The position numbers and the translations under genes are program-made. From Nodularia sp034931045 (GTDB taxonomy: Bacteria > Cyanobacteriota > Cyanobacteriia > Cyanobacteriales > Nostocaceae), in contig NZ_JAYGHH010000028.1 in the NCBI RefSeq assembly GCF_034931045.1, forward strand, positions 1 to 64,000: a stretch of DNA of 64,000 nucleotides. Reading direction: 5' to 3'. Below, piece by piece: positions 35,433 through 45,560 of this stretch; the stretch's first letter is position 1, and every line of letters begins with the position of its first letter. The notes below the pieces were generated by a model. The model was not told the origin of the DNA and did not search any database. It was given only the letters and a program-made list of their open reading frames with translations.

Positions 35433-37997
35433 CTATTCCGCCCAAGCAATCAATCTTGGCTCATAAGGACTAGCTAAGTGTTGGTGGTGGGGTAAAACAC
35501 GCAAAGACAATCCTTGTAAACCAGAGGCAGTATAGGTAATATTACCAGTGTAAACACTCAAGTTTTGTGAATCTTGTCCTTGGTAATCCATGACTACAGG
35601 CACAGCATTGGCAATATCACCATTGGCATCAATAGTACCTTGGTATAACTCCACTCGGACATCATCATTAGTCAAAGTGGCTAAATCAACCTTGGCTTTG
35701 ACAGCGACGGTTTGGTTCACCTCAATATCCGTACCTGTGGATACATCAATATCTTTGATTTTGATGTTAAACCACTGTTCGCTGAGTTTGGCTTTCCAAC
35801 TAGCTAATTCCTTAGCTGGAGCGTAATTATCAGCCGTGAGAATATGATAGCGATCGCTGGCCGGAAAATAAGCCCGTTGAGCATATTCTCCCACCATGCG
35901 GGCTGTATTAAAGAAAGGACAATTCAAGCGAATTGCATCTTTCATTTTCTCAATCCACGACCGGGGTAAGCCATCAACATCCTGATGCTCATAAAACAGA
36001 GGTACAACTTCCTTCTCTAACAATTCGTAGAGAGCGTTGGCTTCTACCTCATCTTGGTAATTAGGATCATCGTAATTTTCACCATGTCCAATTGACCAAC
36101 CAGTGCGGACATAATCAGCTTCATCCCACCAGCCATCCAGAACACTTAAATTCAGCAATCCATTCATTGCGGCTTTCATCCCGCTAGTACCGGAAGCTTC
36201 CCGTGGACGACGGGGTGTGTTTAACCAGACATCACAACCAGCTACCATCAACCGAGCAATGTGAATGTCGTAATTAGGCACAAACACTACTTGTTTTTCC
36301 AAGTTTTGTTCACGGATAAAGTGATTGATGTCGCGGATCAGTTCTTTTCCTGGGATATCTTTGGGGTGAGCCTTACCAGCGATCACAAACTGCACCTTGC
36401 GGTTTTTGTTGCTCAACAAAATCTGCTTAATCCTATTCAAATCACGCATCCAGAGAGTAGCGCGTTTGTAGGTAGCAAAACGTCGAGCAAAGCCGATGGT
36501 TAAAACGTTGGGATCGAGAACTTCTTGGGCTTGGTCAATTTCCGAAGCTGAAGCACCGCGATCGCGTAAATGCTTGACCAAGTGTTCTCTAACATATACA
36601 ATCATGTCTAAACGACAGCGTTCGTGATTGCGCCACAATTCTTCATCGGGGATCGTATCAATCCGATCCCATAACGGACTATCTGGTGCTGCTGATGACC
36701 AGTTTGGCCCTAAGTAGCGATCGTACAACTCTTGAGTTGATTTAGCCACACAACTGCGAGCATGAACACCATTGGTAATTGCGGCAATCGGTACTTCTTC
36801 CACTGGTACCTTTTTCCACAAACCCTGAAACATCTGGCGTGATACCACACCGTGTAACTGTGCCACACCGTTAGAAAATGTTGCCATCTTCAACGCCAAC
36901 ACCGCCATACTAAAAGGTGCAGATAAATCACCTGTATTTTCGCGCCCCAGCCCTAAAAATTGCTCTTTAGGCAAGCCAAAGATTTCCGCATAGTACCCCA
37001 GGTAATACAAAACCTTGTCAGGAGAGAACAAGTCAATTCCTGCTGGTACTGGTGTATGAGTAGTAAAGATATTGCTAGAAGCTACCACCTGTCTAGCTTG
37101 GTCATAACTCAATCCAGCTTCTTGAATCAAGATGCGGATACGCTCTAAAGCCGAGAATGCAGCATGACCTTCATTCATGTGGTACGCAGTCACATCATAA
37201 CCCAATGCTTTCAACATCTGCACACCACCGATCCCCAGCATAATTTCCTGGTGAATCCGCATATCGATGTCGCCACCATACAGCTGATCTGTGATGTCGT
37301 GGTCGTAAGGGTTATTGGGTTCAATATTGGTGTCTAGCATATACAGTGGCACCATTCCCACTTGTACGCGCCAAACTCTGGCATAAACCTTGCGTCCTGG
37401 ATAATCTACCGCAATCCGCAATTCAGAACCATCAGGATTACGCTCCAGATGCAAGGGCATATTATAGAAATCGTTCATGGGGTAGCGTTCTTGCTGCCAG
37501 CCATCTGCATTCAGGTATTGAGCAAAGTACCCTTGCTGATACAATAAGCCCACACCAACCAGAGGTAAACCCAAGTCACTAGCAGATTTGAGGTGATCCC
37601 CCGCTAAAACACCCAAACCACCAGAATAAACTGGTAAACAATCTACAAGTCCGAATTCAGCCGAAAAATAGGCGTAGCATTCTTTTGGCTTTTGACTGCG
37701 TTGTTTCTGATACCAAGTACGCTCGTGTAAATAGTCTTCTAACTGGCGAGCCGCCCGATCCATTTGTGCTAGGAAGCCTTCATCCTCAACAACTTCCAAG
37801 AGTCGCCCTTGACTGATTGTACCCAGCATCAATACGGGGTTGTGGCGACTAGATTCCCATAAATCTGTGTCTAAACGACGAAATAAATCCTTACTCTCAA
37901 CGTTCCAATCCCAGTGCAAGTTATATGCTAGTTTTCGCAGAGGTTCGAGTCGCGAGGGTAAGGAAGGGGAAACGTTAAATGTGCGAATTGGCTGCAT
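35433..37997 (-). CDS. glgP: Alpha-glucan phosphorylase (archaeal/DUF3417 type)
   Basis: Releases glucose-1-phosphate from glycogen; PLP-dependent. I take the ATG at 37997 (MQPIRTFNVSPSLPSR), 854 aa, with GGAG ~13 nt upstream; the in-frame start at 38015 would be a TTG. The N-terminal DUF3417-type segment (LEPLRKLAYNLHWDWN) is followed by AYFSAEFGL, YSGGLGVLAGDHLKSASDLGLPLVGVGLLY and HMNEGHAAF. The PLP lysine block reads ASGTSGMKAAMNGLLNLSVLDGWW. This is the alpha-glucan phosphorylase branch distinct from the classical E. coli type. Confidence 0.93.
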   Translation of the reverse strand: MQPIRTFNVSPSLPSRLEPLRKLAYNLHWDWNVESKDLFRRLDTDLWESSRHNPVLMLGTISQGRLLEVVEDEGFLAQMDRAARQLEDYLHERTWYQKQRSQKPKECYAYFSAEFGLVDCLPVYSGGLGVLAGDHLKSASDLGLPLVGVGLLYQQGYFAQYLNADGWQQERYPMNDFYNMPLHLERNPDGSELRIAVDYPGRKVYARVWRVQVGMVPLYMLDTNIEPNNPYDHDITDQLYGGDIDMRIHQEIMLGIGGVQMLKALGYDVTAYHMNEGHAAFSALERIRILIQEAGLSYDQARQVVASSNIFTTHTPVPAGIDLFSPDKVLYYLGYYAEIFGLPKEQFLGLGRENTGDLSAPFSMAVLALKMATFSNGVAQLHGVVSRQMFQGLWKKVPVEEVPIAAITNGVHARSCVAKSTQELYDRYLGPNWSSAAPDSPLWDRIDTIPDEELWRNHERCRLDMIVYVREHLVKHLRDRGASASEIDQAQEVLDPNVLTIGFARRFATYKRATLWMRDLNRIKQILLSNKNRKVQFVIAGKAHPKDIPGKELIRDINHFIREQNLEKQVVFVPNYDIHIARLMVAGCDVWLNTPRRPREASGTSGMKAAMNGLLNLSVLDGWWDEADYVRTGWSIGHGENYDDPNYQDEVEANALYELLEKEVVPLFYEHQDVDGLPRSWIEKMKDAIRLNCPFFNTARMVGEYAQRAYFPASDRYHILTADNYAPAKELASWKAKLSEQWFNIKIKDIDVSTGTDIEVNQTVAVKAKVDLATLTNDDVRVELYQGTIDANGDIANAVPVVMDYQGQDSQNLSVYTGNITYTASGLQGLSLRVLPHHQHLASPYEPRLIAWAE

Positions 37998-39308
37998 AGG
38001 TTGGTAAAACTCCAAGTTATATTTTGGCTATTGTTTACGTATGTATTACTGTCTCTACCCAATGTGGCCAATTCTTTTTACTGTGTTTGTAAAATTGCAA
38101 TGACTTTGTTCAGCATTGAGAGTTATTCTTTCCGTCGCTGATAAAGTTTACACTAAGGGCATTTTTAAGTCTATGGATTGCCCTTAACCATGTACTTAGT
38201 ATATTAAAAATTAATTATTCTATGTCAGCGAATACTTCCGGCAAATTTTAACTTTTTTTAAATTATTTCCGATTACCAGTAATTTTTGCTACAGTATTCA
38301 AGTAAGTATGTAGATAATCGCAGTGTTTATCCCCTTCTAGTACAGCACAGCGTAAATAAACAGACTATTCCAAATCAATGAAAAACTTATAGAATAAGCT
38401 CTTTGACTTTTGATTTTCGTCCTCCGGCACTAGGCTCTCGAATAAAAAGTACAAGGAAAGAAGTGAGTTTGCAAGAGGCGATCGCGGGATAAAAAAATTA
38501 AATCAATCAGTATCAATCGTATCTATATTTAAAATATTTTGGAGATATACTCACATTTAAGGAGTTTTTAGCTATAAATACGGCACATTCATTCCATATT
38601 TAACATTCATGTGATTGTTTTTACTTAGAAGTTCCTTTATGGACTATCTCCAAACGCACAAACAGAAAAATTTGGTGCTACCTCAAATCTTCTATCTATG
38701 AGAAGAGAAATCAGTTTTACTAGTATAAAATTAACAGTTGTAACAAATTGCAAACAGATAATCAATGTATCTAAATATCAAAAATTATAGCTGTTTTCAA
38801 TTAACAGATAAGAGGCAATTTTTAGTTATTTGATGATTTTCCCAGAAACAGAGGCAATTTCGACACTGAAAATTTTACACAAGCGCTATCTTTCCTGGCA
38901 TAGTCAATTAAAATCTCAATCTTTAAGCAAATTTACTACCTTAATTATGCTTTCGGTAAAATAGCTAACTCCAGTTATAATTTATGCACATTCTCTTAAA
39001 GGTATAATTTTTTTGATGTGTAGTAATTCCTTTGTAATATATATAGTTCACCTGATTAAATGCAACAGATAAAGCTTAAAAGATGTATTTTTTTGCCTAA
39101 GTATAAAATACTTATTGGTGATGAATACGTAAACAATAATGTTGTTTTAATTTTCAATTAACCTGCATTACTCAAAGTGATTAAAACTTTTTTTTAAAAA
39201 GAGATTCAATTTTAGAAAATGTGCTAACGTTGAAAATAACTATCACAAAAAAATATTAATGTAATTAGCGTTGTGATTTGGTTTGCCTATAACTCATCGG
39301 TGTGTAAC

Positions 39309-39437
39309 ATGATTAGCGCTGCATACTCTAGAAATTCGTTGCAAGAAAGTCGTCATCGCAATCGTGGAAGCGCTTATTTGTTTGCACCGATGCTGAATTT
39401 TAATGTGATGGCTGAAGTTGGTGATACTCCACCCTAA
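39309..39437 (+). CDS. Possible small protein of 42 aa
   Basis: MISAAYSRNSLQESRHRNRG then a more hydrophobic end with FAPMLNFNVMAEVGDTPP. The codon choice and composition look less random than the surroundings, but there is no clear ribosome binding site. Function unknown. Confidence 0.25.
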   Translation: MISAAYSRNSLQESRHRNRGSAYLFAPMLNFNVMAEVGDTPP

Positions 39438-39845
39438 GTTTGATTTCCTCGTATAACAACACTAATGATGCGAATTACATTTTACTGTGTGGAGAAAATT
39501 ATCTGTAAATTTTAAGATAACCCAGTAAACCTCAAAATGTAATTTTTCGCCAAAAGCTTTTTGAACCTCGTCGCTGACAGAAACACCCTTGAAGGCAAAA
39601 ACTACATAACAGTAGTATGTCTATTTATTCAAATCCGCCAAAAAAGTAGAATTGGCATATTTAATCACACTCAATTACCTAATTGATTACTCTGATATTT
39701 AGCGCTATAAAGCATTGAGTAACACTTGTAAGCATCAGCCCAGCAAATAGGTTATTTTGCTGAAACTGATCTAAAAAACCTGCCAAAAATTGGAATTAGT
39801 CATCGCAATTTATCTGCTGTATGTACAATTCCATCACTGTTATCC

Positions 39846-39941
39846 ATGTCCTTTAACTCATCCACATTAAAATTAGCTCATTTAGGAATGAGTCAAATGA
39901 AGGAATTAGTTTTTTGTTTAAACAGAAAACTCAAGAAATAA
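39846..39941 (+). CDS. Possible small protein of 31 aa
   Basis: MSFNSSTLKLAHLGMSQMKE and a basic tail (LNRKLKK). No clear ribosome binding site; could be chance in AT-rich DNA. Confidence 0.15.
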   Translation: MSFNSSTLKLAHLGMSQMKELVFCLNRKLKK

Positions 39942-40079
39942 TTGATTTTTTTTGGGATACATAGAAATTAAGTTCATGAATTTCATATATCAGTATAAGT
40001 GCTACTGCCAGAAGACAGGATAACTTCTCTGTCAGCCTTCAATAGTTTGAATAACACTCAATATCAAAGATATTTAATC

Positions 40080-40769
40080 ATGAATAACCAGCGATACTCC
40101 TCAAAATGGCAACGATTACAAGAATTATTAATTACTACTTTATTGGGAGATATTCCTACTATTGCTCTTGGGCCAAAATTACGAAATTTGGTCTATCGTC
40201 AAATTTTTTCTCGGATAGGTAAACCAGTTTATATTCAAAACGGCGTGGAATTTCTGGGAACTTCCTTTATTGAGATGGGTGATGAGGTCTATATTTTTAA
40301 AGGTGTACGCATAGATGCAAAAGGACACCCAAATAATAAAATTTATTTAGGCAATGGCGTGGCACTTGAGCGCTACGTTGATATTGGGTGTTTAGATAAC
40401 ACTTGCATATCCATTGATGATGAAACTTTTATCGCTCCTGATGTTTGTATTGCTGGGCCTGGAAACATCAAAATTGGTAAGCATTGCATGATAGCATCCC
40501 ATTCGGGAATATACGCCAATAGCCACAAATTTGCAGACCCAACAACACCCATGAGATACCAAGGCGTAACTCGTAAGGGAATCGTGATTGAAGATGACTG
40601 TTGGCTAGGGCATGGGGTAACGGTGTTAGATGGCGTTACTATCGGTAAAGGCAGCGTTATTGGCGCTGGAACAGTTGTGAATAAAGATATTCCCCCCTAT
40701 TCTGTGGCAGTAGGTACGCCTGTACGAGTAATTAAAAGCCGAGTCAGCAAAGATTTAGTGGCTTCTTGA
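40080..40769 (+). CDS. Hexapeptide-repeat (left-handed beta-helix) acyltransferase
   Basis: 229 aa from the ATG at 40080 (MNNQRYSSKWQRLQE); the frame is open from 39999. Hexapeptide turns run from ~60 to 215: ITGxx-like repeats ending IGKGSVIGAGTVVNKDIPPYSVAVGTPVRVI. HSGIYANSHKF contains the His common to the catalytic site of maltose/galactoside-type acetyltransferases. The N-terminal ~45 residues are basic and partly hydrophobic. Probably O-acetylates a sugar of an exopolysaccharide or glycolipid; substrate unknown. Stands alone after the 2-kb non-coding region. Confidence 0.85.
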   Translation: MNNQRYSSKWQRLQELLITTLLGDIPTIALGPKLRNLVYRQIFSRIGKPVYIQNGVEFLGTSFIEMGDEVYIFKGVRIDAKGHPNNKIYLGNGVALERYVDIGCLDNTCISIDDETFIAPDVCIAGPGNIKIGKHCMIASHSGIYANSHKFADPTTPMRYQGVTRKGIVIEDDCWLGHGVTVLDGVTIGKGSVIGAGTVVNKDIPPYSVAVGTPVRVIKSRVSKDLVAS

Positions 40770-41167
40770 TTACTCGCCACCTTAGAAGTGTGAAAATTCT
40801 TAGGCTAAAAACGCTTTAAACCCAAATTTCTGGTAAGCACCGAGTAAGATTGACTATGACACCACATTTGAAACCCTTACCGGAAAATGACCGAAAATCC
40901 AGAGGAGCGAGGAATGAAATGGGTTGCGGTTTTGCAAACAGAGATGGCAGACTGTAGAGAACAAAAAATAGCCAACTTTATCGCCACACCTGGAAACCTC
41001 TACTATCAGTAAACGTCTTCAGAGTAACGAGCGAAAAATAGCTGAGGGGCATTAACCAGAGTCATCTCAAAAAGGGACGAGATTTCGGTAATATAAGGTA
41101 GTTATCTTTTCTGTACAACAGATACTGAGAGAGAAACTTTTTTCTCACACCCTTTGGAGATATTTGT
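40770..41167. promoter_or_regulatory. Region upstream of psbI
   Basis: 398 bp. It contains a short open frame (40914-41012) with a good ribosome binding site and otherwise the psbI promoter and leader. No specific boxes assigned. Confidence 0.35.
40914..41012 (+). CDS. Possible 32-aa peptide upstream of psbI
   Basis: MKWVAVLQTEMADCREQKIA, ending TPGNLYYQ. AGGAGCGAGGA lies just ahead of the ATG. It may be a chance frame; no homologue is known to me. Confidence 0.22.
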   Translation: MKWVAVLQTEMADCREQKIANFIATPGNLYYQ

Positions 41168-41284
41168 ATGGTGACTTTAAAAATCGCTGTTTATATTGTT
41201 GTTGCCTTCTTTGTGGCTATTTTTGTCTTTGGATTTTTGTCGAACGATCCAGCTCGTAACCCCGGACGGCGGGATTCAGAGTAG
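41168..41284 (+). CDS. psbI: Photosystem II reaction centre protein I
   Basis: 38 aa, the exact family length. MVTLKIAVYIVVAFFVAIFV forms the single membrane helix, followed by the invariant FGFLSNDPARNPGRR stretch. PsbI sits next to D1 and CP43 and helps early PSII assembly. The more usual N-terminus is MLTLKI. It lies just upstream of the DUF3769 gene on the same strand. Confidence 0.96.
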   Translation: MVTLKIAVYIVVAFFVAIFVFGFLSNDPARNPGRRDSE

Positions 41285-41377
41285 GATTACCACAAATTAT
41301 CCACAACTGCCGGAAGACGGAAAATACTAACTCTCCTTCTCTTGGCAGCTTGCTATATTTAGGCAAAAAGCAAAAGT

Positions 41378-41408
41378 CGGAAGGAAAAAGGTGTAATTTA
41401 CCCTTCCG
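41378..41408 (+). terminator. Weak hairpin after psbI
   Basis: CGGAAGG (41378-41384) pairs with CCTTCCG (41402-41408), loop of 17 nt. No proper T-run follows, so termination is uncertain. Confidence 0.3.
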
Positions 41409-41447
41409 GCTATTAATTGGCTATTTGTTAGCTTGATTTGCCCAGAT

Positions 41448-43949
41448 ATGCTCCATTCAGTTCCGCCATCTGCAACCCTTCCCATTGTTGAACCAGTACC
41501 ATTAGCAAATTCTATTTCCTATGCTAGTGATACTCAGTTTCCATCGATTGTCACCAATCAGACTGCTACCCCAGAACACAAAGAAGAATCCCCAACGCCA
41601 CAGAAAATTTCCCAAATCGCCGATGAGGGAGATTCTGAAGCAGCTTTGCTTTGGCCAAATCTTCTCAATGCCAATAAAAATAATTTATCTGCTAAAACTC
41701 TAGCTACACCCAATACACGAGAAAATTTCCCGCCAGAATTTTCTCCCTCTACCCTTTCTCCTTTAACGGCTTCTAAAAGTGCTGCCAATTTGGGTAAACC
41801 CCAGACAGTTGGTTATTCAAAACAGCAGTTTGGTGCGCCCAGCACTAGACCAAAGGTACAAGTCATAGCGGAAATAGCAACTCCACAACAGCAGGAAAGT
41901 AGTATTCCTGTACAACAATTTCCCGATAGTGTAAATATTGCTGTTGACGAACCCAATGATGTACCGAGTTCTCAATCAATACAAAATACTTTAGAGTTTA
42001 AGTCTCGAAACCCTAGCAACGAAAGCTCCACGCCGTCAACTGTAGAATTTAAGTCACCAACTCCCCCAGAGCAACAGCCTACATCTACGCCGCCAGGGAG
42101 ACAGAGAACTGTAGAGGTGATCTCAGATCGACAAGAATATGATGAACAACGGCGAATTATCACCGCCGAAGGTAATGTAGTAGTGCGATTTGATGGGGCT
42201 GTGGTGGATGCCGATCGCTTGCAAGTAAATTTAGATAATTTAATCGCTGTGGGGTCAGGTAATGTGGCCTTAACACGAGGTGAGCAAGTATTACGGGGAG
42301 AACGCTTTAGCTATAATTTCATTCAAGATAATGGAGAAATAGAAAACGGTATTGGGGAAATCTTCGTACCTTCAGCCCAACAAGATTTGGCGGTTTCATC
42401 CACTGATGACACAACAGGAGAACTCCAGCGTCCTCTAAGCGATCGCGTCAGAAGAAATCAGCCTCTTTCTGGTATCAGTAGCCCAGGCGGTATTGACTTT
42501 ACATTAGGTGGTACACAAGCAACTAATCTCCCCGCGCCAGCAGCCGGGGGTAGAGTCAGACGACTGCGGTTTCAAGCTAAACGCATTGAGTTTTATCCAC
42601 GCGGTTGGCAAGCAGAGGATGTGCGGATTACTAACGACCCATTTTCTCCCCCAGAATTAGAGTTGCGGGCATCTCAAGTTACTTCGATACAAGAGTCCCC
42701 TTTAGTAGAAACTATCACGACTAGCGGACAGCGTTTAGTCTTTGACCAAAAAGTTTCTTTACCAATTCCCGTAGATAGACAAACCATTGACCGTTTTGAA
42801 CGAGATGCTTCCCCATTTATAGTTTCCCCCGGCTTTGATGGGACTAGGCGTGGTGGTTTGTTTGTGGAACGGGGCTTCAACCCAGTGGATAATGAGCAGA
42901 CACGCTGGCGAATCACGCCCCAATTTTTTGTGCAAAAAGCTTTTGAAGAAGGCACTGGTGATTTAGCTGCGTTATTTGGTGTCAAGACGAGTTTAAATAC
43001 CGTTTTAAGCCCACAGACGAGAATTGAAGGTACTGGTGAATTAACTAGTTTTGATTTAAACCAAGTCGAAGACAATTTGCGGGCGAGTGTAAGAATGCGC
43101 CAAGAATTAGGCGATATTAATCCCCACATATTAAATTTAGAATATAGTTACCGCGATCGCTTATATAACGGTACTCTCGGTTTTCAAACTGTTCAGAGTA
43201 GTATTGGTGCTTTAATTAGCTCTCCGGTGATTCCTTTAGGTAATAGTGGTATTAATCTCAACTATCAAGCAGGCGTACAATATATTAATGCCAACACGGA
43301 TCGCCTAGACTTACTAGAAGCAGATCGAACAAATGATCGAATTTCTCTCGGTCGCTTACAAGGTAGTGCCAGCCTCAGTAAAGGCTTTTTACTATGGCAG
43401 GGTAAACCATTACCACCAACCGCCAGTGAAGGATTAAAATACACACCAAACCCTGTAGTTCCTTATTTACAAACAGTTGCCAGTGTCACAGGAACTAGTA
43501 GTTATTACACTAATAACGAAAATCAAAGTACCCTAACTGGTGCAGTTGGTTTAATAGGACAATTTGGTAACTTTTCTCGCCCTTATTTAGACTATACCGC
43601 TTTTAATTTAACTTATTCTCAGGGTTTCAATAGCGGATTATCACCCTTTTTGTTTGACCGATCAGTTGATAACAAAGTGCTAAATGCGGGAATATCACAG
43701 CAAATTTATGGGCCATTTCGTTTAGGCTTTCAAACAGCAATTAACCTGGACACTGGTAGAGAAACTAGCACAGACTATATTTTAGAATATAGCCGTCGTA
43801 CCTATGGAATTACTTTGCGTTATAATCCAGTGCTGGAATTAGGCGGTTTCAGCATCCGCATTAGCGACTTTAATTGGACTGGTGGCACAAATCCATTTTC
43901 TGGTAGCGAAGTGAAGCCTATTGTAGATGGTGTACGACAAGAAAATTAA
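41448..43949 (+). CDS. DUF3769 outer-membrane protein (LptD-like)
   Basis: 833 aa from the ATG at 41448; an in-frame TTG at 41433 is the alternative. Residues ~1-220 are Pro/Ser/Thr-rich and probably disordered. An OstA/LptA-like strand region follows at ~225-310 (VEVISDRQEYDEQRRIITAEGNVVVRFDGAVVDADRLQ, ITAEGNV being typical), then a long beta-barrel-like region rich in alternating aromatic/polar residues (e.g. NLEYSYRDRLYNGTLGFQT). The arrangement matches cyanobacterial LptD-like LPS-assembly proteins of DUF3769. No obvious signal peptide is visible in the chosen start. Confidence 0.8.
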   Translation: MLHSVPPSATLPIVEPVPLANSISYASDTQFPSIVTNQTATPEHKEESPTPQKISQIADEGDSEAALLWPNLLNANKNNLSAKTLATPNTRENFPPEFSPSTLSPLTASKSAANLGKPQTVGYSKQQFGAPSTRPKVQVIAEIATPQQQESSIPVQQFPDSVNIAVDEPNDVPSSQSIQNTLEFKSRNPSNESSTPSTVEFKSPTPPEQQPTSTPPGRQRTVEVISDRQEYDEQRRIITAEGNVVVRFDGAVVDADRLQVNLDNLIAVGSGNVALTRGEQVLRGERFSYNFIQDNGEIENGIGEIFVPSAQQDLAVSSTDDTTGELQRPLSDRVRRNQPLSGISSPGGIDFTLGGTQATNLPAPAAGGRVRRLRFQAKRIEFYPRGWQAEDVRITNDPFSPPELELRASQVTSIQESPLVETITTSGQRLVFDQKVSLPIPVDRQTIDRFERDASPFIVSPGFDGTRRGGLFVERGFNPVDNEQTRWRITPQFFVQKAFEEGTGDLAALFGVKTSLNTVLSPQTRIEGTGELTSFDLNQVEDNLRASVRMRQELGDINPHILNLEYSYRDRLYNGTLGFQTVQSSIGALISSPVIPLGNSGINLNYQAGVQYINANTDRLDLLEADRTNDRISLGRLQGSASLSKGFLLWQGKPLPPTASEGLKYTPNPVVPYLQTVASVTGTSSYYTNNENQSTLTGAVGLIGQFGNFSRPYLDYTAFNLTYSQGFNSGLSPFLFDRSVDNKVLNAGISQQIYGPFRLGFQTAINLDTGRETSTDYILEYSRRTYGITLRYNPVLELGGFSIRISDFNWTGGTNPFSGSEVKPIVDGVRQEN

Positions 43950-44030
43950 CTGGAAACTGCTAAGAAGCAGGGGGTAGGGTGCAGAGGGAAAGAAACCTAC
44001 TCATAACTTTCTTCGCTCATAACTTTCCCC

Positions 44031-44054
44031 ACTCAGCACTCAGCACTCAGCACT
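44031..44054 (-). repeat. Heptamer array at the stop of the hybrid kinase (3 units)
   Basis: Three ACTCAGC units plus ACT, linked to the stop by TTTCCCCACTCA. In the coding direction the sequence from the stop reads TGAGTGGGGAAAGTGCTGAG, and the window's last gene ends in the same TGAGTGGGGAAAGTG. Confidence 0.85.
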
Positions 44055-44062
44055 TTCCCCAC

Positions 44063-45550
44063 TCACAGAGGCAAAGTTACTCTGAATGTTGTACCGAAAC
44101 CAACTTGACTGGTGACACTGATTTCACCCTGGTGAGCTTCAACGCACCTTTTAACGATTACTAAACCAAGTCCTGTACCCTGTATTGATTCGACATTGGA
44201 AGCACGATAAAATGACTCAAATAGTCGCTTTTGATCTGCTTCAGGAATGCCAATTCCTTGATCTTGAATCTGCAATATGGCTACTTTTTTTATGACATCA
44301 CAGGTTAAATCAACTTGAATATTTTTATCTTTAGGAGAATACTTAACTGCATTAGATACTAAATTTATCAATATGTAATGTAAGAGTTTTTCATCTATCA
44401 AAGCATCTGTGCGTTCGCTATGACAGGTAAATATAATTTTATTTTCATCATTAGTAATCAGAGAAAATTCTGCAATAAATTCCTTACATACTTGCTCTAA
44501 GTTGATTAAATGGGGATGGCACTCCAGTTTTCCCACATCTGACCTACCCATGAATAGTAAATCTTCCATTAATTGTTTCATAGATTCTACTGCAACTTTA
44601 ATTCGTTGTATGTAGGTGCTTCTTTTAGCTGGTGTTAAACTATCTCCCTTGATTTCTATGAGTTCTACTGCTGTTTGAATGACAGTTAGGGGGTTACGAA
44701 AATCATGAGAAACTGTAGAGATAAATAAGGACTTAAGATTGTTGAGTTCACGCTCTTGATTCAATGCTTTTTCTAGCAATTCTGTTTGACGACGCTCACT
44801 GAGATCCCAGAAAACAATCACTACACCATCGATATTATCGGGTCGTCGCATAATAGGTGAAGCACTATCTCCAATGGGAATTTTCTGGCCATTTCTGGTA
44901 ATTAGAGAGGTAAATTCACTTAAATAAACGACTTTTTTTTCTCGCAGCACTTTTAATACTGGGTTTTCTAGTGCAGTATCTGTAATTTCATCAACAATAT
45001 TAAAAATTTTTGATATATCTTTTCCTTGGACATCTGCTTGCTTCCAACCAGTGAGTAACTCAGCCGCCGGATTCATAAAGGTCACTTTTGCCTGCTCGTC
45101 GGTAGCAATGACAGCATCACTCATTGAGTTTAACAGCGTGGCTAATTTGTCTCTACTTTCCCGTAAATCTTGTTCGAGTTGGTGTTTTAATAACCCAATT
45201 TCAACAGCTATTCTTAAATCTTTTGAAGTAAATGGTTTAACTACATATCCAAAGGGTTGAGTGAGTTTAGCACGTTGTAAAGTTTTGTCGTCGCCATAAG
45301 CAGTGAGGAAAACCACGGGAATATCTAACTGCTCACGAATACTAGCAGCAGCTGTAATCCCATCCATATTACCTTTAAGAATAATATCCATTAAAACCAG
45401 TTGTGGCTTAGTCTCTAATGCCTTGGCGATCGCAACTTCTCCTGAAGAGGCTTTGCCTGTAACTATATACCCTAATTGATTCAGTTGATTGGCAATGGTT
45501 CTGGCTACAATAACTTCATCTTCAACGACTAAAATCTTCACGTGATCCAT
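44063..45550 (-). CDS. REC-PAS hybrid histidine kinase
   Basis: 495 aa. Receiver domain at 1-120 with phospho-acceptor Asp55 (LVLMDIILKG), FLTAYGD and VVKPF. A PAS domain follows at ~135-255 (MSDAVIATDEQAKVTFMNPAAELLTGW). The HisKA box has His282 in TVSHDFRNPLTVIQTA; N, G1 and G2 boxes are in ILINLVSNAVKYSPKD, LQIQDQGIGIPEAD and GTGLGLVIVK. Cytoplasmic, no membrane helices. The start lies 10 bp after the stop of the GAF-containing kinase, so the two are co-transcribed and may form a relay. Confidence 0.93.
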   Translation of the reverse strand: MDHVKILVVEDEVIVARTIANQLNQLGYIVTGKASSGEVAIAKALETKPQLVLMDIILKGNMDGITAAASIREQLDIPVVFLTAYGDDKTLQRAKLTQPFGYVVKPFTSKDLRIAVEIGLLKHQLEQDLRESRDKLATLLNSMSDAVIATDEQAKVTFMNPAAELLTGWKQADVQGKDISKIFNIVDEITDTALENPVLKVLREKKVVYLSEFTSLITRNGQKIPIGDSASPIMRRPDNIDGVVIVFWDLSERRQTELLEKALNQERELNNLKSLFISTVSHDFRNPLTVIQTAVELIEIKGDSLTPAKRSTYIQRIKVAVESMKQLMEDLLFMGRSDVGKLECHPHLINLEQVCKEFIAEFSLITNDENKIIFTCHSERTDALIDEKLLHYILINLVSNAVKYSPKDKNIQVDLTCDVIKKVAILQIQDQGIGIPEADQKRLFESFYRASNVESIQGTGLGLVIVKRCVEAHQGEISVTSQVGFGTTFRVTLPL

Positions 45551-45560
45551 TGGAAATTTA

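Larger units (their letters stand above)
38016..40079. other. 2-kb AT-rich stretch with few coding signs
   Basis: Unusually long for this window. No recognisable protein, tRNA or hairpin terminator. Two short open frames (39309-39437 and 39846-39941) are the only candidates. It may hold long leaders, small RNAs or a decayed gene. Confidence 0.5.
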
